Origin: Arctopsyche grandis | Taxonomy: Eukaryota; Arthropoda; Insecta; Trichoptera; Hydropsychidae | Assembly (NCBI RefSeq): GCF_051622035.1 | Contig: NC_135358.1 | Span: forward strand, 5,161,501-5,225,500 | Length of the DNA stretch: 64,000 nt | Direction: 5' to 3' | Shown: positions 33,120 through 51,309 of the stretch, piece by piece | How the letters are laid out: each line of letters begins with the position of its first letter | Numbering within the stretch: the first letter of the stretch is position 1 | Notes under the pieces: generated by a model | What the model was told of the DNA's origin: nothing | Database searches by the model: none | Seen by the model: only the letters and a program-made list of their open reading frames with translations | Translations under genes and position numbers: made by a program

Positions 33120-34096
33120 ATACTCTAAGATGACCATTTTTTCCAAATTCAAAACATATTTCCGAATATTTAAAGTGAATACATATACGAAATGCTCTTA
33201 TAAAAACAATACTGGTTAAAATTATACTAAGTGATTAACAAACATTTTAAGGTTTCAACATTCAATTTCGTTGTATCACTGGATGATATATTGTTCATCA
33301 AAGTAAATCCTTCGGCTGGTGCATTTGTTCCTGATAAATGGAAACAACATTTTACTAATTTGCCAATATTTTCGCCGAAGACTATATATTTATCCATCTA
33401 TTAGATAAAAAAAATTCTATTACATAAAAAAGAGAACTGGTTTTATCTCACGACTTACTTGGCGTTTTGACAGCTAAAAGTTTCATCCGACATTTGGTGA
33501 GTATTTGTACTGTAAGTACTTAAACCAATAGTTCGTGTATGAACAAACCGGAGTGAACACTTGGACTGTATCATACATACATACATATATTTTGAGTGTA
33601 TACAAGATCGGATCAATGCCATATTTGTATATTTATATGCAGAGAAAAATTAAAAACGAAATATATCGAAGGTTTTTTAAAGCAGTAAACATAAATAGGA
33701 ACATACGTGTAACAGTCATCAATAAAACCAATAGTATTCAATAATTTGCACTATTTCGTCGTTTTTAAATATAGTATAAGCTATTAAGATCATATGTATA
33801 TTATATAATATATATAACGTTGCTCGTTAAAATTTAGTAGGTGGTTATAAAAAATAATAATTTTTATATAAATAAATTGATATGCTGTTTGAAATAAAAT
33901 TATTTTAGATTACTGACATTTTATCTCAAAAATATTATGCTTTGAAATTCGATTTGAAACGGTTTTCAGCCAAAAATAATTACACTAAGACGATGTCAGA
34001 TATATCTGCTAGCATCTCATACACACGTGTAAGAACTAAGAGTACTTTAAAATAAGCGTGAATCAACTAAGCTAGTATGACGGCTTACACTGATAG
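33120..34096. other. Spacer between transposon nest and zinc-finger gene 3' end
   Basis: AT-rich, with no exon that I can support. The right part should contain the 3' UTR of the minus-strand zinc-finger gene, but I see no clear poly(A) signal on that strand. Confidence 0.4.
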
Positions 34097-39664
<5,568 letters not shown>

Positions 39665-39859
39665 TGCGCCAAGTGCTAGTGCTTACTTTTGAGCGTTTGA
39701 CAGATGCAAAACACGCGTTAATATTGCCATGCGCATTTTCATTTTCAGTGATACCAGTATCTCTTCGAAATTATAAATAGAGGAATCGGCAGAAATTTTG
39801 TGGGAGTATCTAAAAGTTTATCGGAAAAGTCAAGCTAGATTTTTGCAATATTGTGATCA

Positions 39860-40380
39860 TTCATTTAGCCAGCAGTTTGGCTTAGCGTATATATTTAGCA
39901 TCACTGAGGTCAAAGGTTCGAGTCCTCGCCACTGCTGGTTAGATTTGGGGGTTTTGTGACTCCAAATCGATCGTTTCTCTATCAGAGTTTGCCAATTTTA
40001 TCTGATCATTGCTGAAACGGTTCCTGAAAATTGGTATTAGATCTAATCCTGTTGTCACAAAAATCTGCCTGTGTATAATTTGTAATAATTATACACAGTA
40101 ATCTGAAATCTATAGATATCTCTATCGACATCTCTATAATTTCGTATTTATTGTATGTATAAAAATTGTATACAAAAAAATCTAAAAATAATCCATAGAT
40201 GTCACTATGATTATTATTTCTGATTAATTGTTATATTCTATATATTCTGATTGTATATGTATGTATTACTGTATTTCTGATTTCTGATTGTTTATGTATT
40301 TCATTAACGTACACCCGTCGCATTGGAGCAAATCTGTAATGGCGAGTGTGTATTGATTTGTGACAATAAAATAATTTATG
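39860..40380 (+). repeat. tRNA-derived SINE with GTACAC-type 3' hairpin
   Basis: Head 'agccagcagtttggcttagc', B box 'ggttcgagtcc', family body, and tail gtacacccgtcgcattgg...ggcgagtgtgta followed by aataaaataa. Confidence 0.75.
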
Positions 40381-40636
40381 TATATACAAATATCAAACTT
40401 TCAAAACAATCGGAAGACTGTAGGAATTTTAGCTCAATCGTTTGCGAAATCAAACATAGAAAATCCTTGTAAAAAACAAAGATCAATCAATGATATATTC
40501 CCCAATTTGTTCAATAGCCTTTTACCATCTTTTAAAATACATCAAATGCCTTTTTTTTATTAGTGAAGAACTCAACAAAGTGCTGATTTGAATAAAACAA
40601 TTAAGCCTTTATTCTGTCGTCAACAACCTCAGTGGG
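40380..40636. other. Short anonymous spacer
   Basis: AT-rich sequence between the SINE and the hAT-type MITE. I see no feature. Confidence 0.4.
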
Positions 40637-40913
40637 CATAGGCGGATCCAAGGGGGGGTGCCATAGCCCCCCCCCCCCTTGGGATGAATTTAATTTCATA
40701 TATATTGTAAATTTTTCATATTTAAATATATATATTATTTGTAACGGATTTATATTTTTATAAATATTAAGTTCCATTTATTTTAAACCTACACTGTTGC
40801 ACAAGTTTTCTACCTACATGCAAGGGTCCGAAGATGAAAGTGACCGTCCGTGCTGTTATAGCAGCAAATCCCCAAATGGCCCCCTCCTTGACCATTGTCT
40901 GGATCCGCCTATG
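40637..40913. mobile_element. hAT-type MITE (277 bp) with perfect 8-bp target duplication
   Basis: Perfect 14-base inverted ends cataggcggatcca / tggatccgcctatg. The flanking octamer tcagtggg occurs at 40629-40636 and again at 40914-40921. A poly-G/poly-C run is just inside the left end. Non-coding. Confidence 0.88.
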
Positions 40914-41650
40914 TCAGTGGGCCTCCCAGACCGAGGAGCATCATCATCAAAATCACCAGCATGGAATTTCGAGAACTCTACATCTTTGGAATTGACGTTT
41001 TTGTAGAGAATTTTCACTGCTTTACGGAAAGTTTTCACAAGCTTGGTGCACGTTTTTTCTCTAAGATGTAAGTGACGGTAGATCTTGAAAATAATTTACA
41101 TATGTTGTCAGACCAATGAGCGAAGTGAAATATAGAAGAGCCTTGTAAAAATATAGCATGATCTATTGCAAAATTTGTCATGACTTTTCTAATTCAATAT
41201 ATCATTTTAAAATTAAAATATATTGGCGGGTTAAAGGTTTACACCATTTCCCGTCCTATGGAAATTCAGTTATATTTTGAAGAGGATCATTATTACTCGA
41301 TTAATACAGGAGTATGTTCAGCGAAGAAGGTAGGGGATTCACTGGAACGAGCCAGGTCGAGTTCCTGAAGATCACTGGCAACTGGAAGATTCCAACGGGA
41401 TCGAGGTCTTCCTTTGTGTTCTATGTTTGATGCGTAGTTGCGTAGCACCTTGGGATTTCCCGTGTACTCGTGATTGCATATCTGGAGTGAGACGAATCGC
41501 CTATATGGGTAAGCTGAACGAAGTATTTCGGCCAAGGCTGATTTTCGTGTACGAGAACAGGACGCGATGATGTCATTTGTACAGATTAATTTCAATGAGG
41601 GAAATATCATCAACCTAGTTTCATATGGTACAAGTCGTACTGGGTCTACC

Positions 41651-42010
41651 TCACGGGCCCGAAAGTGAAACGCCCGAAAACGCAAATATCGGAAGGCAAA
41701 AATCGAAAATCGACAGATCTTAAGTCGAAAGATAAAAAAAGGGTGAATGGTAAACGGTACTATGTATATATAATATATATGAGTGGCATGCGGTGAAATT
41801 ATCTCTCTTTTTGTCATACAGCCTTGTTTAATGTGCGCGCGCACAATACGGGAGGAAAAGCCTGTTCCTGTTGTATCCTGCTCGCGCAAATTAAGTGAGT
41901 ATGTGCCGATTACCATGCACTTTTTTTATCTTTCGACTTGAGATTTTTCGATTTTCGATCTTTGCCTTCCGATATTTGTGTTTTCGGGCGTTTAACTTTC
42001 GGGCCCGTGA
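41651..42010. mobile_element. Foldback MITE with about 105-base inverted repeats
   Basis: The left arm (tcacgggcccgaaagtgaaa...) and right arm (...ctttcgggcccgtga) are close to identical over about 105 bases, with blocks such as 'gcccgaaaac' and 'ttaagtcgaaagataaaaaaa'. The 165-base centre includes 'tgcgcgcgcac'. The long reading frame across it is not a gene. Confidence 0.75.
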
Positions 42011-43680
42011 AGGAGACCGAAGTCGTGCTATATCCCTACAGTATCGTCATAATCGTAGTAGTAGTGTATACAGGCTATTTTGAAATCCGCGATATTAGAA
42101 TCACGATCTGTATTGATATTGTAATACCCCCTCAATGCTTACAATACTTACCTAGGGAAACATTATAGTCATTAGCTATTTGAAGGTACATTAATATACA
42201 ATTGCCATAAGTCAGTAGCAAACAGGAGCATCACCAACTGTAGTGTTTCCCCTACTAAATAGAGAAAAAGCTTATTTTTTTCCTGTGGTGATTAATGTGC
42301 AGCATAATCAGCTCAATCGATTCAATTTTGAAATTCGAACACCTCTCGAGTTCATGGTCTTAATTATGCGTATTGCGGCTACTGTCAAAACGTAGAGTAG
42401 CTAGTGATGTGGGTGTGGGTGCGTGTGTGAGTGTTCACGTCTGGTGCAGTTTCTGTTGCAGTTTCATTCGTACTCATATGCAGCCGCTCTGACCGCCGCT
42501 CATCTCGACCGTTCGACTCATCTCGTTAGTATTCTCATCATTCTTTCTATTTTACTTCACAATCCCTCCAACCAACTTTCATTCGGCCCACTTGCTCAAC
42601 GAGCCACCCAGTGTTGATGTGTGTATTTGTGCAAAATTGTCTGTGACAGAAGATTCTTTCTTTCGACAAAGGATTTGCCGAACTCGAGAAATCTGTCATT
42701 GCGGAATTGCTATAAAACGAATATCATATCTAGCCAACTGAAATATAAATCGTAGCTAGCAACCTTACGAGAAACTAGTCTATACGTCTGGTTGAACCAT
42801 GAGCAGTTTACATCGTTTAAACATTTGATTTTTACACGTAGCGATTGTACTCATTAAAAATTTATCAAGCATAATCGATGTGTTACCATTTTTATCAGCT
42901 TGCTTTCGCTTTTTCGTCTGACAATTTTTTTTAACCATATAGAATACTTTTTTTCATCATGTTATAAAGTACCGTGCTAAATTTGTTTTATTTGCTATTT
43001 AATTGAGACACTTTCTTTTGTTAGTAAATGAATTTCCATTTGAAAGGTTCATATCTAATAACATTTCATTTAAAACAGTAGTTTCATGTAATTAATCGTT
43101 ATTTCTAACTTTAAATAAGATGATGGAACCACATTAAGTAAAAATCAAACGTCGATGCAGTGGTGAGTTTACGCATAGGCAAGGAAACGCTTGCCTCGGC
43201 CCCCCGAAAGGGCTCGTATCATTTTTGATAAATTATTAGTTTTTTTTATACCAATCCATTATATTATGAAAGTTGAATCACATTTCTGATAAGTTTCATG
43301 TTTGCTCTTTTTGGCCAGATCTTATTCATAGCAGAAATTTCAGCAATTTAGTGTGCAAATAACGTTTTACTTTTATTGTTTTCCCAAAAATATTGCCAAC
43401 GATAGTAAAAATCAATAACTTATGCGCGCACGTACGCATTTTCGAAAAGGCATTAAGCACAGTTTAACGCTTCTTCATCTAGTAACCGACAGAAAATTTT
43501 TAGTCGGTGAACGATGTTTGAGAATCATCTAAAATCATCAGTCTAAATCGGACATTCTAGCTTACGAAATTTTTTATTAACATTTCTGAAAAAAAAAGAA
43601 GAACTTTATTCTTTGCTCGTTGAGTATTGTATTGAGCATTGCTCGATATATAATACAATATAAAAAATATGTTATGTGTG
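42011..43680. other. Intergenic region, nothing recognised
   Basis: No exon supported. 42380-42620 is slightly GC-richer with a 'gtgtgggtgcgtgtgtgagtg' stretch and could be a promoter or old repeat, but there is no reading frame or motif to build on. A 'cagtggtgagtttacgcataggc' phrase at 43158 resembles a MITE end without a partner. Confidence 0.4.
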
Positions 43681-43689
43681 ATAGGGGGA

Positions 43690-44450
43690 AGGGGGGTTTG
43701 GAACCCGGATCTGTATATTTTCATTTGGATGTAATATATAATTTCGAAAGAGACTTTGTATGTACATATGTAAGTTTTGGTTCGTAGAATCAAGAAATAA
43801 CCTGTATATATATTGTTTGTTATCAATATTTATTCTTGGAAAATTACCACGAGCATTTAGCGCGATCTATTGAAAATTAATCTAATTCATAAAATAATTT
43901 TCCTATTGCTGTTTTATATTGTTTATATGTAGGTATTTTGGTAGTTTTTACTTATAATACATCTGATGAAGTTTTCACGGGGTCTATCACTAGTATATTA
44001 TATACTAGCTGTATTACCCGGCTTCGCTCAGTATTTATAATATAAACCGCTTAAACATGACTAATCTAATAGTAAACATTTTATTAAAAAAAAAAAAAAT
44101 CTAATTTTTTTTTGCCTTCTAGGGCTTCGCCCCTCCACGCCCCCATGAGCAATTGCCGTTTAGGGCTTCGCCCCCCTTAGTTAATGCCTTTTGGGCTCCG
44201 CCCCTCCGCGCCCCCATGATTAAATGCCGTCTAGGGCTTCGCCCCCATGATCAGTTGCCTTTTAGGGCTTCGTCCCCCTTAGTTTATGCCTTTTAGGGCT
44301 TCGCCCCTCCGCGCCCCCATGATTAAATGCCGTTTAGGGCTTCGCCCCCATGATCAGTTGCCGTTTAGGGCTTCGCCCCATAAGGCTGCACCCCCCTGCG
44401 CCCCCATGCGGCTGAGCCCCATTGACTGCTCTAGTTTGACCTTACAATTT
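43690..44450. mobile_element. Two Helitron-like ends facing each other with a GC-rich minisatellite
   Basis: A plus-strand 3' end (ggggtctatcactag|t) lies at 43992, and a minus-strand 3' end (gagcgaagccgggtaatacagctag|t read on minus) at 44010. The latter shares 'ctgagcgaagccggg' and the neighbouring 'tttaagcggtttatat' block with the element ending at 4367. The minus-strand element contains the minisatellite at 44111-44430. Confidence 0.5.
44111..44430. repeat. GC-rich minisatellite built on 'agggcttcgcccc'
   Basis: About seven imperfect units of 35-65 bases alternate 'tgcc(g/t)tttagggcttcgcccc' with 'ccgcgcccccatga'. The core ggcttcgcc is itself a small hairpin. It is far more GC-rich than the flanks. 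Confidence 0.85.
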
Positions 44451-45239
44451 ATCATACATATATAAATGTATTTTCATGCCCAAATGTAAAAAACAGCCCA
44501 GTATACACTCAATTCCATTTAGTTAACTTTTCTTTGCTATAGTTAAAAATTGAATAAATAAAATAAACATATGTATAAAGATGTGGTGCTTGTCGAGTAT
44601 TGGATTAAATGGTGAATAAATCTAAGTTTTTATGAGGTAAGAGATTTTTCACTGCTGAAATGGGAATGAATCCATCCAATTATGTTTTTTTTTTTTTGAT
44701 AAATATTAGTGTTTTTATATTTTGGATGTGAATAAAATGAACATTCAAGATGAATCAGAGTATTGAATGCGGTAAAAATGTTTCAGATTTATTAATGCTA
44801 AACCAGTGTTATTGTAAATATCAAGAAAATTTCGTACCTACGAACACTTTGAATGTAGGTTTGCATATATGTACATACATATTATATTTGACAACAATAA
44901 CACAAAGGCAGTATTTTTAAATTCATTTTATTGTGTAAACTTCATCAATAAAACACAATAGACGTCTTACAATAATTTTGAGTGATTTGGATTACACTAT
45001 ACAATATCGATAATAACTAATTTTAACGTATCACAATGTGTGAGAAATCGAATTTTCATTTACTGCACAAATGCATGTTGTTAAATTATATCTCATCTTA
45101 AATAACATATATCAATTTACAAATTTAAACGTACATTTACATAACTATACATAAATATATCAGTTTCCCTCTCGACGATTCTGTAATACTTTAAAACGAT
45201 CGGCCGTGTTCAAGTCTAAGTCTAAGAAACCAGGGCGGA

Positions 45240-46112
45240 TCACTGCGCCGGACTAGTGGGCTGCTGCGGATTCTCCAAATTCTTGATCAGCTGCTCCAGC
45301 CAATGCTTGGTGGACTTGTCCTCTTCGAGGCAGGCGGAGAAGGTAGCGTCGCGGAGCTGATCCGGTAGACACTGTCTTAGAGCTTCTCGAGCTCGAGGAT
45401 TGTCCGACAGTCGCAAATAGCATCGCACCACATGTTTGAGCTGCCTCGCAGACGGGTCTTTAGCGAGGGCCAACACCATCTTGCCGAGGATCATGGCTAC
45501 GTGAGAGAATCTATCGTAGGTCTGGCAGATGTAACTGAGGCCGCTGTCGTCTAATAAGATGCGCTGCAGGATGAACGTAGCGACAGTCTTGGACAGCTCG
45601 GAGCCGTTCTCCATGATGCGGAGACACAGAGGGATTATTTCAGTGGTCAGTAAGAATGTGATGACCTCTTGCTCGTCGGTCTTGACTAAGGCTCCGATGA
45701 CTCCCAGCGAGGTCAGCCTCAGGTACTCGAACGGCCTCGTTTTGGAGACGGTGTTGAGGAACGGGTATAGGAAGAGGGGCACGTGGGCCTGCAGGAAGGC
45801 AGAGCGGGTGTCCGGGTGGCTGGCGACGCACTGCAGAAGGGCCAGGGCGTTGCACACCCGGTTGGATTGGTGAGCCGTGAGGGTGGGCGGCACCATGGCG
45901 GCGTAGATGTCTGTGATCTCGTGCAGGAGGGCGGCCACGGTTCCGAAGCTGTGCCACAGCAATGGAGCCAGCTCCGGCACCACCTCGCGCTTCTTGCTCA
46001 GCTCGTAGAGCGCGTTTTCCCTGGTGTCGGGTACGCACAGCTCGCCGATCCACTGGTGGATCTTGTCGCGGTCCACCGAAGACACCAGCGCGGGAGACGG
46101 AGACGTACTCAT
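45240..46112 (-). CDS. CNOT9: CNOT9 / Rcd-1, CCR4-NOT complex subunit 9, single exon (290 aa)
   Basis: An uninterrupted frame of 290 residues covers the whole family. The armadillo-repeat core is highly conserved: [84 protein letters not shown]9 binds CNOT1 and tryptophan-containing partners such as GW182/TNRC6, and helps recruit the deadenylase to mRNAs. The start at 46110-46112 (MSTSPSP) is chosen because family proteins begin a few residues before DRxKIxxWI. An upstream in-frame ATG (46239-46241) would add 43 residues without similarity. The gene has no intron and is notably GC-rich at third codon positions compared with its AT-rich neighbours, which fits a retrocopy as well as an intronless native gene. 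A minus-strand AATAAA lies near 44937-44942. Confidence 0.93.
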   Translation of the reverse strand: MSTSPSPALVSSVDRDKIHQWIGELCVPDTRENALYELSKKREVVPELAPLLWHSFGTVAALLHEITDIYAAMVPPTLTAHQSNRVCNALALLQCVASHPDTRSAFLQAHVPLFLYPFLNTVSKTRPFEYLRLTSLGVIGALVKTDEQEVITFLLTTEIIPLCLRIMENGSELSKTVATFILQRILLDDSGLSYICQTYDRFSHVAMILGKMVLALAKDPSARQLKHVVRCYLRLSDNPRAREALRQCLPDQLRDATFSACLEEDKSTKHWLEQLIKNLENPQQPTSPAQ

Positions 46113-46569
46113 GATGATGATATGACGATGTATGTCTGACGATGAGGTTTCTTGCGATGCGATGTTCGTCCACGCCAACGTCAACTCAGCGAGTGGTGCC
46201 AGCGCCTCGTGCGGTAGCTTTTGAAAGCGTCTGGCAAACAATCGGTGTATGACCGCAGTTATACAGCGATGGTGTACTATGTGGCGTGTATTCCGTACGT
46301 GCGTGTCTATGGTTTGTTGCGCGGCTTTGTTGAGTAATGGCGGTGATGCGCGTTGTCATCGCGGCTATAGAAAGACCCAAACAACTATTTTTATTTACAT
46401 TTACATACATACCTTTTATACAGTTCATTTTCAATTTATTTATGACTATGTAACTGGGGTGGAATTGTGTCTAGAATGCTTATAGATACACTTTTGATTT
46501 AATATAAATGTTATAGTAATACATATAAAAATGGACGCGATTTATGTTTGTGGGTATGTACATACATAT
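46113..46569 (-). other. Upstream flank of CNOT9
   Basis: Presumed 5' UTR and promoter of the minus-strand CNOT9. There is no clear TATA box. Sequence returns to AT-rich beyond about 46390. Confidence 0.4.
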
Positions 46570-46952
46570 TGTTGCGTAGGGGTGGGTGGAGGATCCAAGT
46601 AAAAGGCCATCAGTCGTATCACAGCATTTATTGATGATTCAGGAGTTACACGCACTGTCACTGCTCCGTCCAGAATTAATTATATCGCCTACGTACCGCC
46701 TTATAAAGGGTAGATCTCTCAGGATGCCTAATCTGTTTACCTGTTGTATAGTCACGTATTCGGATATGTATTTCCAAGACATTGGGACTTCCCGTACCGA
46801 TTCTGAGAAATAACTAATAACGGTCATTGTTTAGCCTAAATGCACTTAGAGTACAGATATAATCTTTGGAAGTAAGTGCATGCATTTAGTTAACCGATAA
46901 CAGATATCCGTTGGTCTAAGTACAATTCGCTCAATCCACGGCGTACGTAACA
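46570..46952. mobile_element. Probable second solo LTR (383 bp)
   Basis: Begins tgttgcgta and ends tacgtaaca (inverted, one mismatch, TG...CA). atat flanks both sides (46566-46569, 46953-46956). It contains a TATA-like 'cttataaagg' at about 46701. The flanking atat lies in TA-rich sequence, so the duplication alone is weak evidence. Confidence 0.55.
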
Positions 46953-47039
46953 ATATGTATGTGACGAGGCCGTGGACAAGTATGGAGACTTCATAATACC
47001 AAATTTAAAATTCTCAAAAGTTGTTATATCGGTTTCGAC

Positions 47040-47508
47040 TGCGATTTTGATTCCGGTTCTGATCTCGATTCCTATTTCAGTTTAGGTTCCAGATTCCTTT
47101 TTCAGTTCCCGTTTCGGATTGCTATTTCAGTTCCGGATCTCGATTCCTATTTCAGGTCCAGTTCTGGATTCCTGATTGAGTTCAGGTTCGGGATTCCTAT
47201 TTAAATTCCGGTTCTGGGTTCCTTGTTTTTAAGTTCCGGTTCCGGATTCCTATTTAAGTTCCGGTTCCATATTCCTTGAATCAGAATTGGAAATCAGAAC
47301 TGAAAGAGGATTTCAGTTCTGATTTCCAATTCCTGTTTCAGTTCTGATTCCTAATCCCTGTTTCAGTTCCGATTCCAGATTCCCGATTCCTGTTTCATTC
47401 ACAATTTCGATTAATTATTATTATACGTATTGTAACTTCATTTTAGATCATGTATCAATTTAGTTTCCGAAACCACGCGTTGAAATGTCAACGGGCATAA
47501 CACTAGTT
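47040..47508 (+). mobile_element. Helitron-like 3' end with a 'gattccnntttcagttccggttc' minisatellite
   Basis: 47045-47400 is a degenerate tandem repeat of roughly 25-32 bases. After it comes a hairpin (cgttga-aatg-tcaacg) and, about 10 bases on, CTAG|T (ggcataacactag at 47495-47507), the Helitron 3' structure. The 5' end is not located. Confidence 0.55.
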
Positions 47509-47721
47509 ATTCAAAAATAATTTTATAAGCCAAGTATTGAAATTTGTGAAATAGTTTAATTCATTTATTTGCACTGTCAAATGCCAATTACTCCCCTTAT
47601 TTACATGAGAATGTTGCTACATATGTTTTACAAATTAAGCTCAAGAGCTATTTTGAAATTTGAAGATTTGTTTGTGACGGCAAATAAATACGGTTACTTT
47701 ACAAGGGAACAAGTTTAATTG

Positions 47722-48341
47722 GGTTCGGTGATTATTTCGCACAAAGCGATCTCGCACACGTCACTAAAATCTCGATCACGGAACATCTGGCACCCGAAAA
47801 TTCTATCCATCGAGAGTCAGCCGCGCGAACTAACTATACTAACGATAACGATAACCAGCAGCGTGGACTAATGGTTAGCATATTATATTTCGAGCAAAGT
47901 ATTCACGGGTTCGAGTCCCGCTGCTGGCCCGACCTTGGTTTTTGACTCCAGGTCGATCGTTTCCTTCCAGAGCTAGTCAATTTTCATTGAAACGTTTCCT
48001 ATAAAATTGGCATTTCCTTTCCAATCTCTCTTGCAAATCTCAAGTTATACAGCGTCTCGAGATTGGCCAATTTCTACAATAAAATGCTGCAAAAATTTTT
48101 CCATAGATGTCAATGTGGACGATGTTTGCATGAATTCGCATTGATTAAAATGCTTGTATTATTCTATAGTATCTGTATTAGTACACTCGTCGCTTTGGAC
48201 CGATCTCTAAAAGCCAGTGTACATGTTCGATTGTAATAAAATAAAAATAAAAACTCGAGTGTCAGATATTCAGTATCCGTGATTTTCGTGGCAAGGATTG
48301 TCGTGTGCGCGATCGCAATGTGCGAAATAATCCATTTACCG
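47722..48341. mobile_element. MITE of the 'ggttcggtgatta' family containing a SINE
   Basis: Left end ggttcggtgattatttcgcac, right end gtgcgaaataatccatttaccg (imperfect inverted repeats). The MITE halves (47722-47850 and 48252-48341) are separated by a SINE at 47854-48250. Confidence 0.75.
47854..48250 (+). repeat. Full-length tRNA-derived SINE, GTACACTCGTC tail
   Basis: Head 'ccagcagcgtggactaatggttagc' with A box, B box 'gggttcgagtccc', the family body, and the tail gtacactcgtcgctttgg...gccagtgtac followed by aataaaataaaaataaa. It is the best-preserved copy of the window. Confidence 0.8.
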
Positions 48342-48344
48342 TTC

Positions 48345-49780
48345 AATTTATAGAATTATATACATAAGTACATATTTTAATGCGCAAAAATTTTCTAAAA
48401 ATATATAAAATATATATAAAATCACAATCAAAGTTGTATTTGTGGCTTATGCGATTAAGAAAATTGAAATGAGATATAAAATAAAAATATATAAATTATA
48501 CAAAATACGTTCAAACGATGCAGTAAATTGCAATTTCGCGCGCTAGATCGCGCGCGGATATTTACGCTTGACTTACTTAATATTGCTACCGCAGGCTAAT
48601 CCAAGACTTTGTAATCCAAGCTTTAATTTATCGAATAATTAATCATTAAATGAAAAGGGAAAATTTAAAACAAAATGGATATTGGTCGCTATTGATCGTC
48701 TTTAATCCACAATATTAAATTAATCAACCACGAAAGAGGATATTTATGATAAAAGAAAGAGGCCCATTTAAATTGATCAGCACATTTAAACCTATGTTAA
48801 AACAGACTCAAACTACCAGCTGATGACATGCGGCGTAAATACGGATGACGTAAAAACACCAATACCAATAATTGGCACCGATAAATCTGAATCTACACAC
48901 ATAACTTGCAATTGACAACCAGCCGATGAGGAAAAATGGCTCTTCGTAGACCATTCCAATGGTATACCTTTAATCGCGCTGTCGAATAATAGAGCACGAT
49001 TGCGGTATCAAATTGAAATGAATCCTCTCCCCGATGTCAATAGTCCATTATTCAATAGTGTACTATTGATCTGAAACCCATTCTCACAGTTGAGTGCTAA
49101 ATCTATCGGAAATATTCAAGGGTTGCTCGTGTCAGGGGGATAGTATTGTATTATATTTGAGAGCCGTCTCGATGTCACACGCCAGTTTTCCGCCGGATTG
49201 CTTTGGCGACGGTCGTCTTTTCGCACACGGTCATGATTCGTCCGGAAAATCTCGGAAAATCTCGTGATAATAATAATCAACTAACGTAAAACTTTCACCA
49301 TTAAATGTGACCCACTCGATTTAATCAAAAGTACCGCAATCCATTTTTTATTTAACTGTATAATATTATTACAATATAATTCAATGCGCAAGGTCTTTAA
49401 TAATATTACTGTAAGTTTTGCTGTCCATAACATGACGTTGACAATTACTTTGATCGTCTAAAAACTATAAATTTCCATTAATATAAAATATATATATACG
49501 TATTCCGTAAATAAATTAATAATATCAACAACTTACGTATTTTATATTAAAATTTTATCAATGTAATTTTTTTATAATACAAAACACGAACTCAAAACTA
49601 GCAAAATACTAAAGTCAAATTCTACCGACCGCTATACGCACGAACAATGTTGTATTTCTTGGCCGAAATGCAGTACGAAACTGAAACGAAATGTAATTGG
49701 CCATCGCGGGTCGGGGGGGGGGGGGGGTGAATGCGATAGCATGTAGGTAGATTTTACGTAAGTCTCATGCTAGATCAGAC
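48345..49780. other. Intergenic AT-rich region, no gene recognised
   Basis: No coding exon or repeat can be assigned. A poly-G run (about 15 G) lies at 49713-49727. Confidence 0.4.
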
Positions 49781-49784
49781 TATA

Positions 49785-49952
49785 CAGGTTTTTCATTCCA
49801 AATTGACCCTTTTTCATTTCAAATTGACCCTTTTTCATTTCAAATTGACATAGAAAAGGGGTCAGTTAGAAATGAAAAAGGGTCGATTTGAAATGAAAAT
49901 GGTTTAAAGGGTCAATTTGAAATGACAAAGGGTCAATTTGGAATGAAAAACC
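49785..49952. mobile_element. 168-bp palindromic foldback element
   Basis: 'aggtttttcattccaaattg' at the left and its complement at the right, with tandem 'tttcatttcaaattgaccc' units in both arms. Very small, non-coding. Confidence 0.75.
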
Positions 49953-49959
49953 TATGTAA

Positions 49960-51300
49960 AATAGAGTCAACCGGCATGATTTTCTTATTAATAATAATGC
50001 TTTTATATAGTATGAACTTTAATTATATAAATATCAAATAAAAAAAATCTCCCTTTTAATCATTATTTAAATAATTTTATTTTTATTTTCATTTAAACAG
50101 CATTCAATTAATAGTATATTGATATACGGTTGATTTGATCAAAATATCTGGTTCTCCGACGGAAAGGTTTTTCAAACTGTATTCGTTTATTAGTTGTCGG
50201 CCTCATGTTGAGGGTTTTTTTTCAGATCAAATTCATTTTTGACCTATAAAAAGGCTTACAGTTTGGCGGTTTGGTTCCATTATGTAGAATTGAATCATGC
50301 ACGCATCACTCGTTTCTAATTTTGTTCAATTAACCTCCCCCCCCCCTCATATTTAACCTTTTCGTCTCGGATCGTTCGAATTCGATTTGAAGTTAATCGC
50401 ACGGAATTCATTACGCGTAATTGTTATTAGATTCGGGGCTATTTCTTTCGCATTATGTATGTCGATTTGCGATTTCGCAATAGACTACGTAACTTTGTAC
50501 GTACGTACACATTATTTTGGCACGAAATTCGCTCATACCTATCGGAATATTGGAAAACCGTGTTACGCTCAAGTTGGGTACGAGTTTGCGTTTCGCACTC
50601 TCGTGCAGGGGTGGATATAAATTTAAAATAGTCCATGTGTACTTTGCCATCTATTTCCTTTTGAACCCTAAGCCCTAAGGGAGAACGTGACTCATCCCAG
50701 TCATTTTTAGCAAAGGGTTTCTTTCGGTCATGACCTCTTGCCCCCGGTGACTCAATGCTGTTACACAAAAACTTTACTGCCTCGTTTCTTTTTGACTCCA
50801 GCATAAAACCCGATGATAGCAACAGCCCTCTTGTCTATCTATGTCTTCATGTAATTTAGTGTTGATTATTAAGTTTAGTCGATTTTGGTTTGATAGCGCG
50901 AATGGAAACGGATGCTGTTTATCTCGTTAGGATGCCGTTTCGTAAATATTGTGGGTAGACAAGTGGTAGGGTTTCGATCTAGAATTATAATCATCATTAG
51001 TCTTTCCCTTTCTACGGTCATTGTGAAGGCTTTTCTGATCTTCTTTATGTATATTTTCCGAACTCACACTCTTGTATGATATATGTATGTATATGTAATT
51101 CGACCACTTATTTTGTCCACCTGCTACCGTTTTACGGTTCAGTGGTTCACATTTGTGGCCCTCGCCAAGTTTGTAAAATAACAATTAAAAGATTTTATTT
51201 TTATTTTTATGGTATTTCAAAACAGTATATTGATACACCAACTTGTAAGCCTTGTAAATCCAAAATCACTTTTTTTTTTGAGCTAGTTGTTTGAGCTAAT
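49960..51300. other. Intergenic region, nothing recognised
   Basis: Short open frames occur on both strands (for example 50387-50822) but show no domain, splice logic or compositional sign of coding. Confidence 0.4.
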
Positions 51301-51309
51301 TGTATGTGA

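Noticed and set aside
41293..41916. 207-codon minus-strand frame
   Set aside because: It runs through one arm and the centre of a foldback MITE; no domain or conservation is visible.
45640..46173. 177-codon frame on the CNOT9 strand and 118-codon antisense frame
   Set aside because: Both are other frames of the GC-rich CNOT9 coding sequence.
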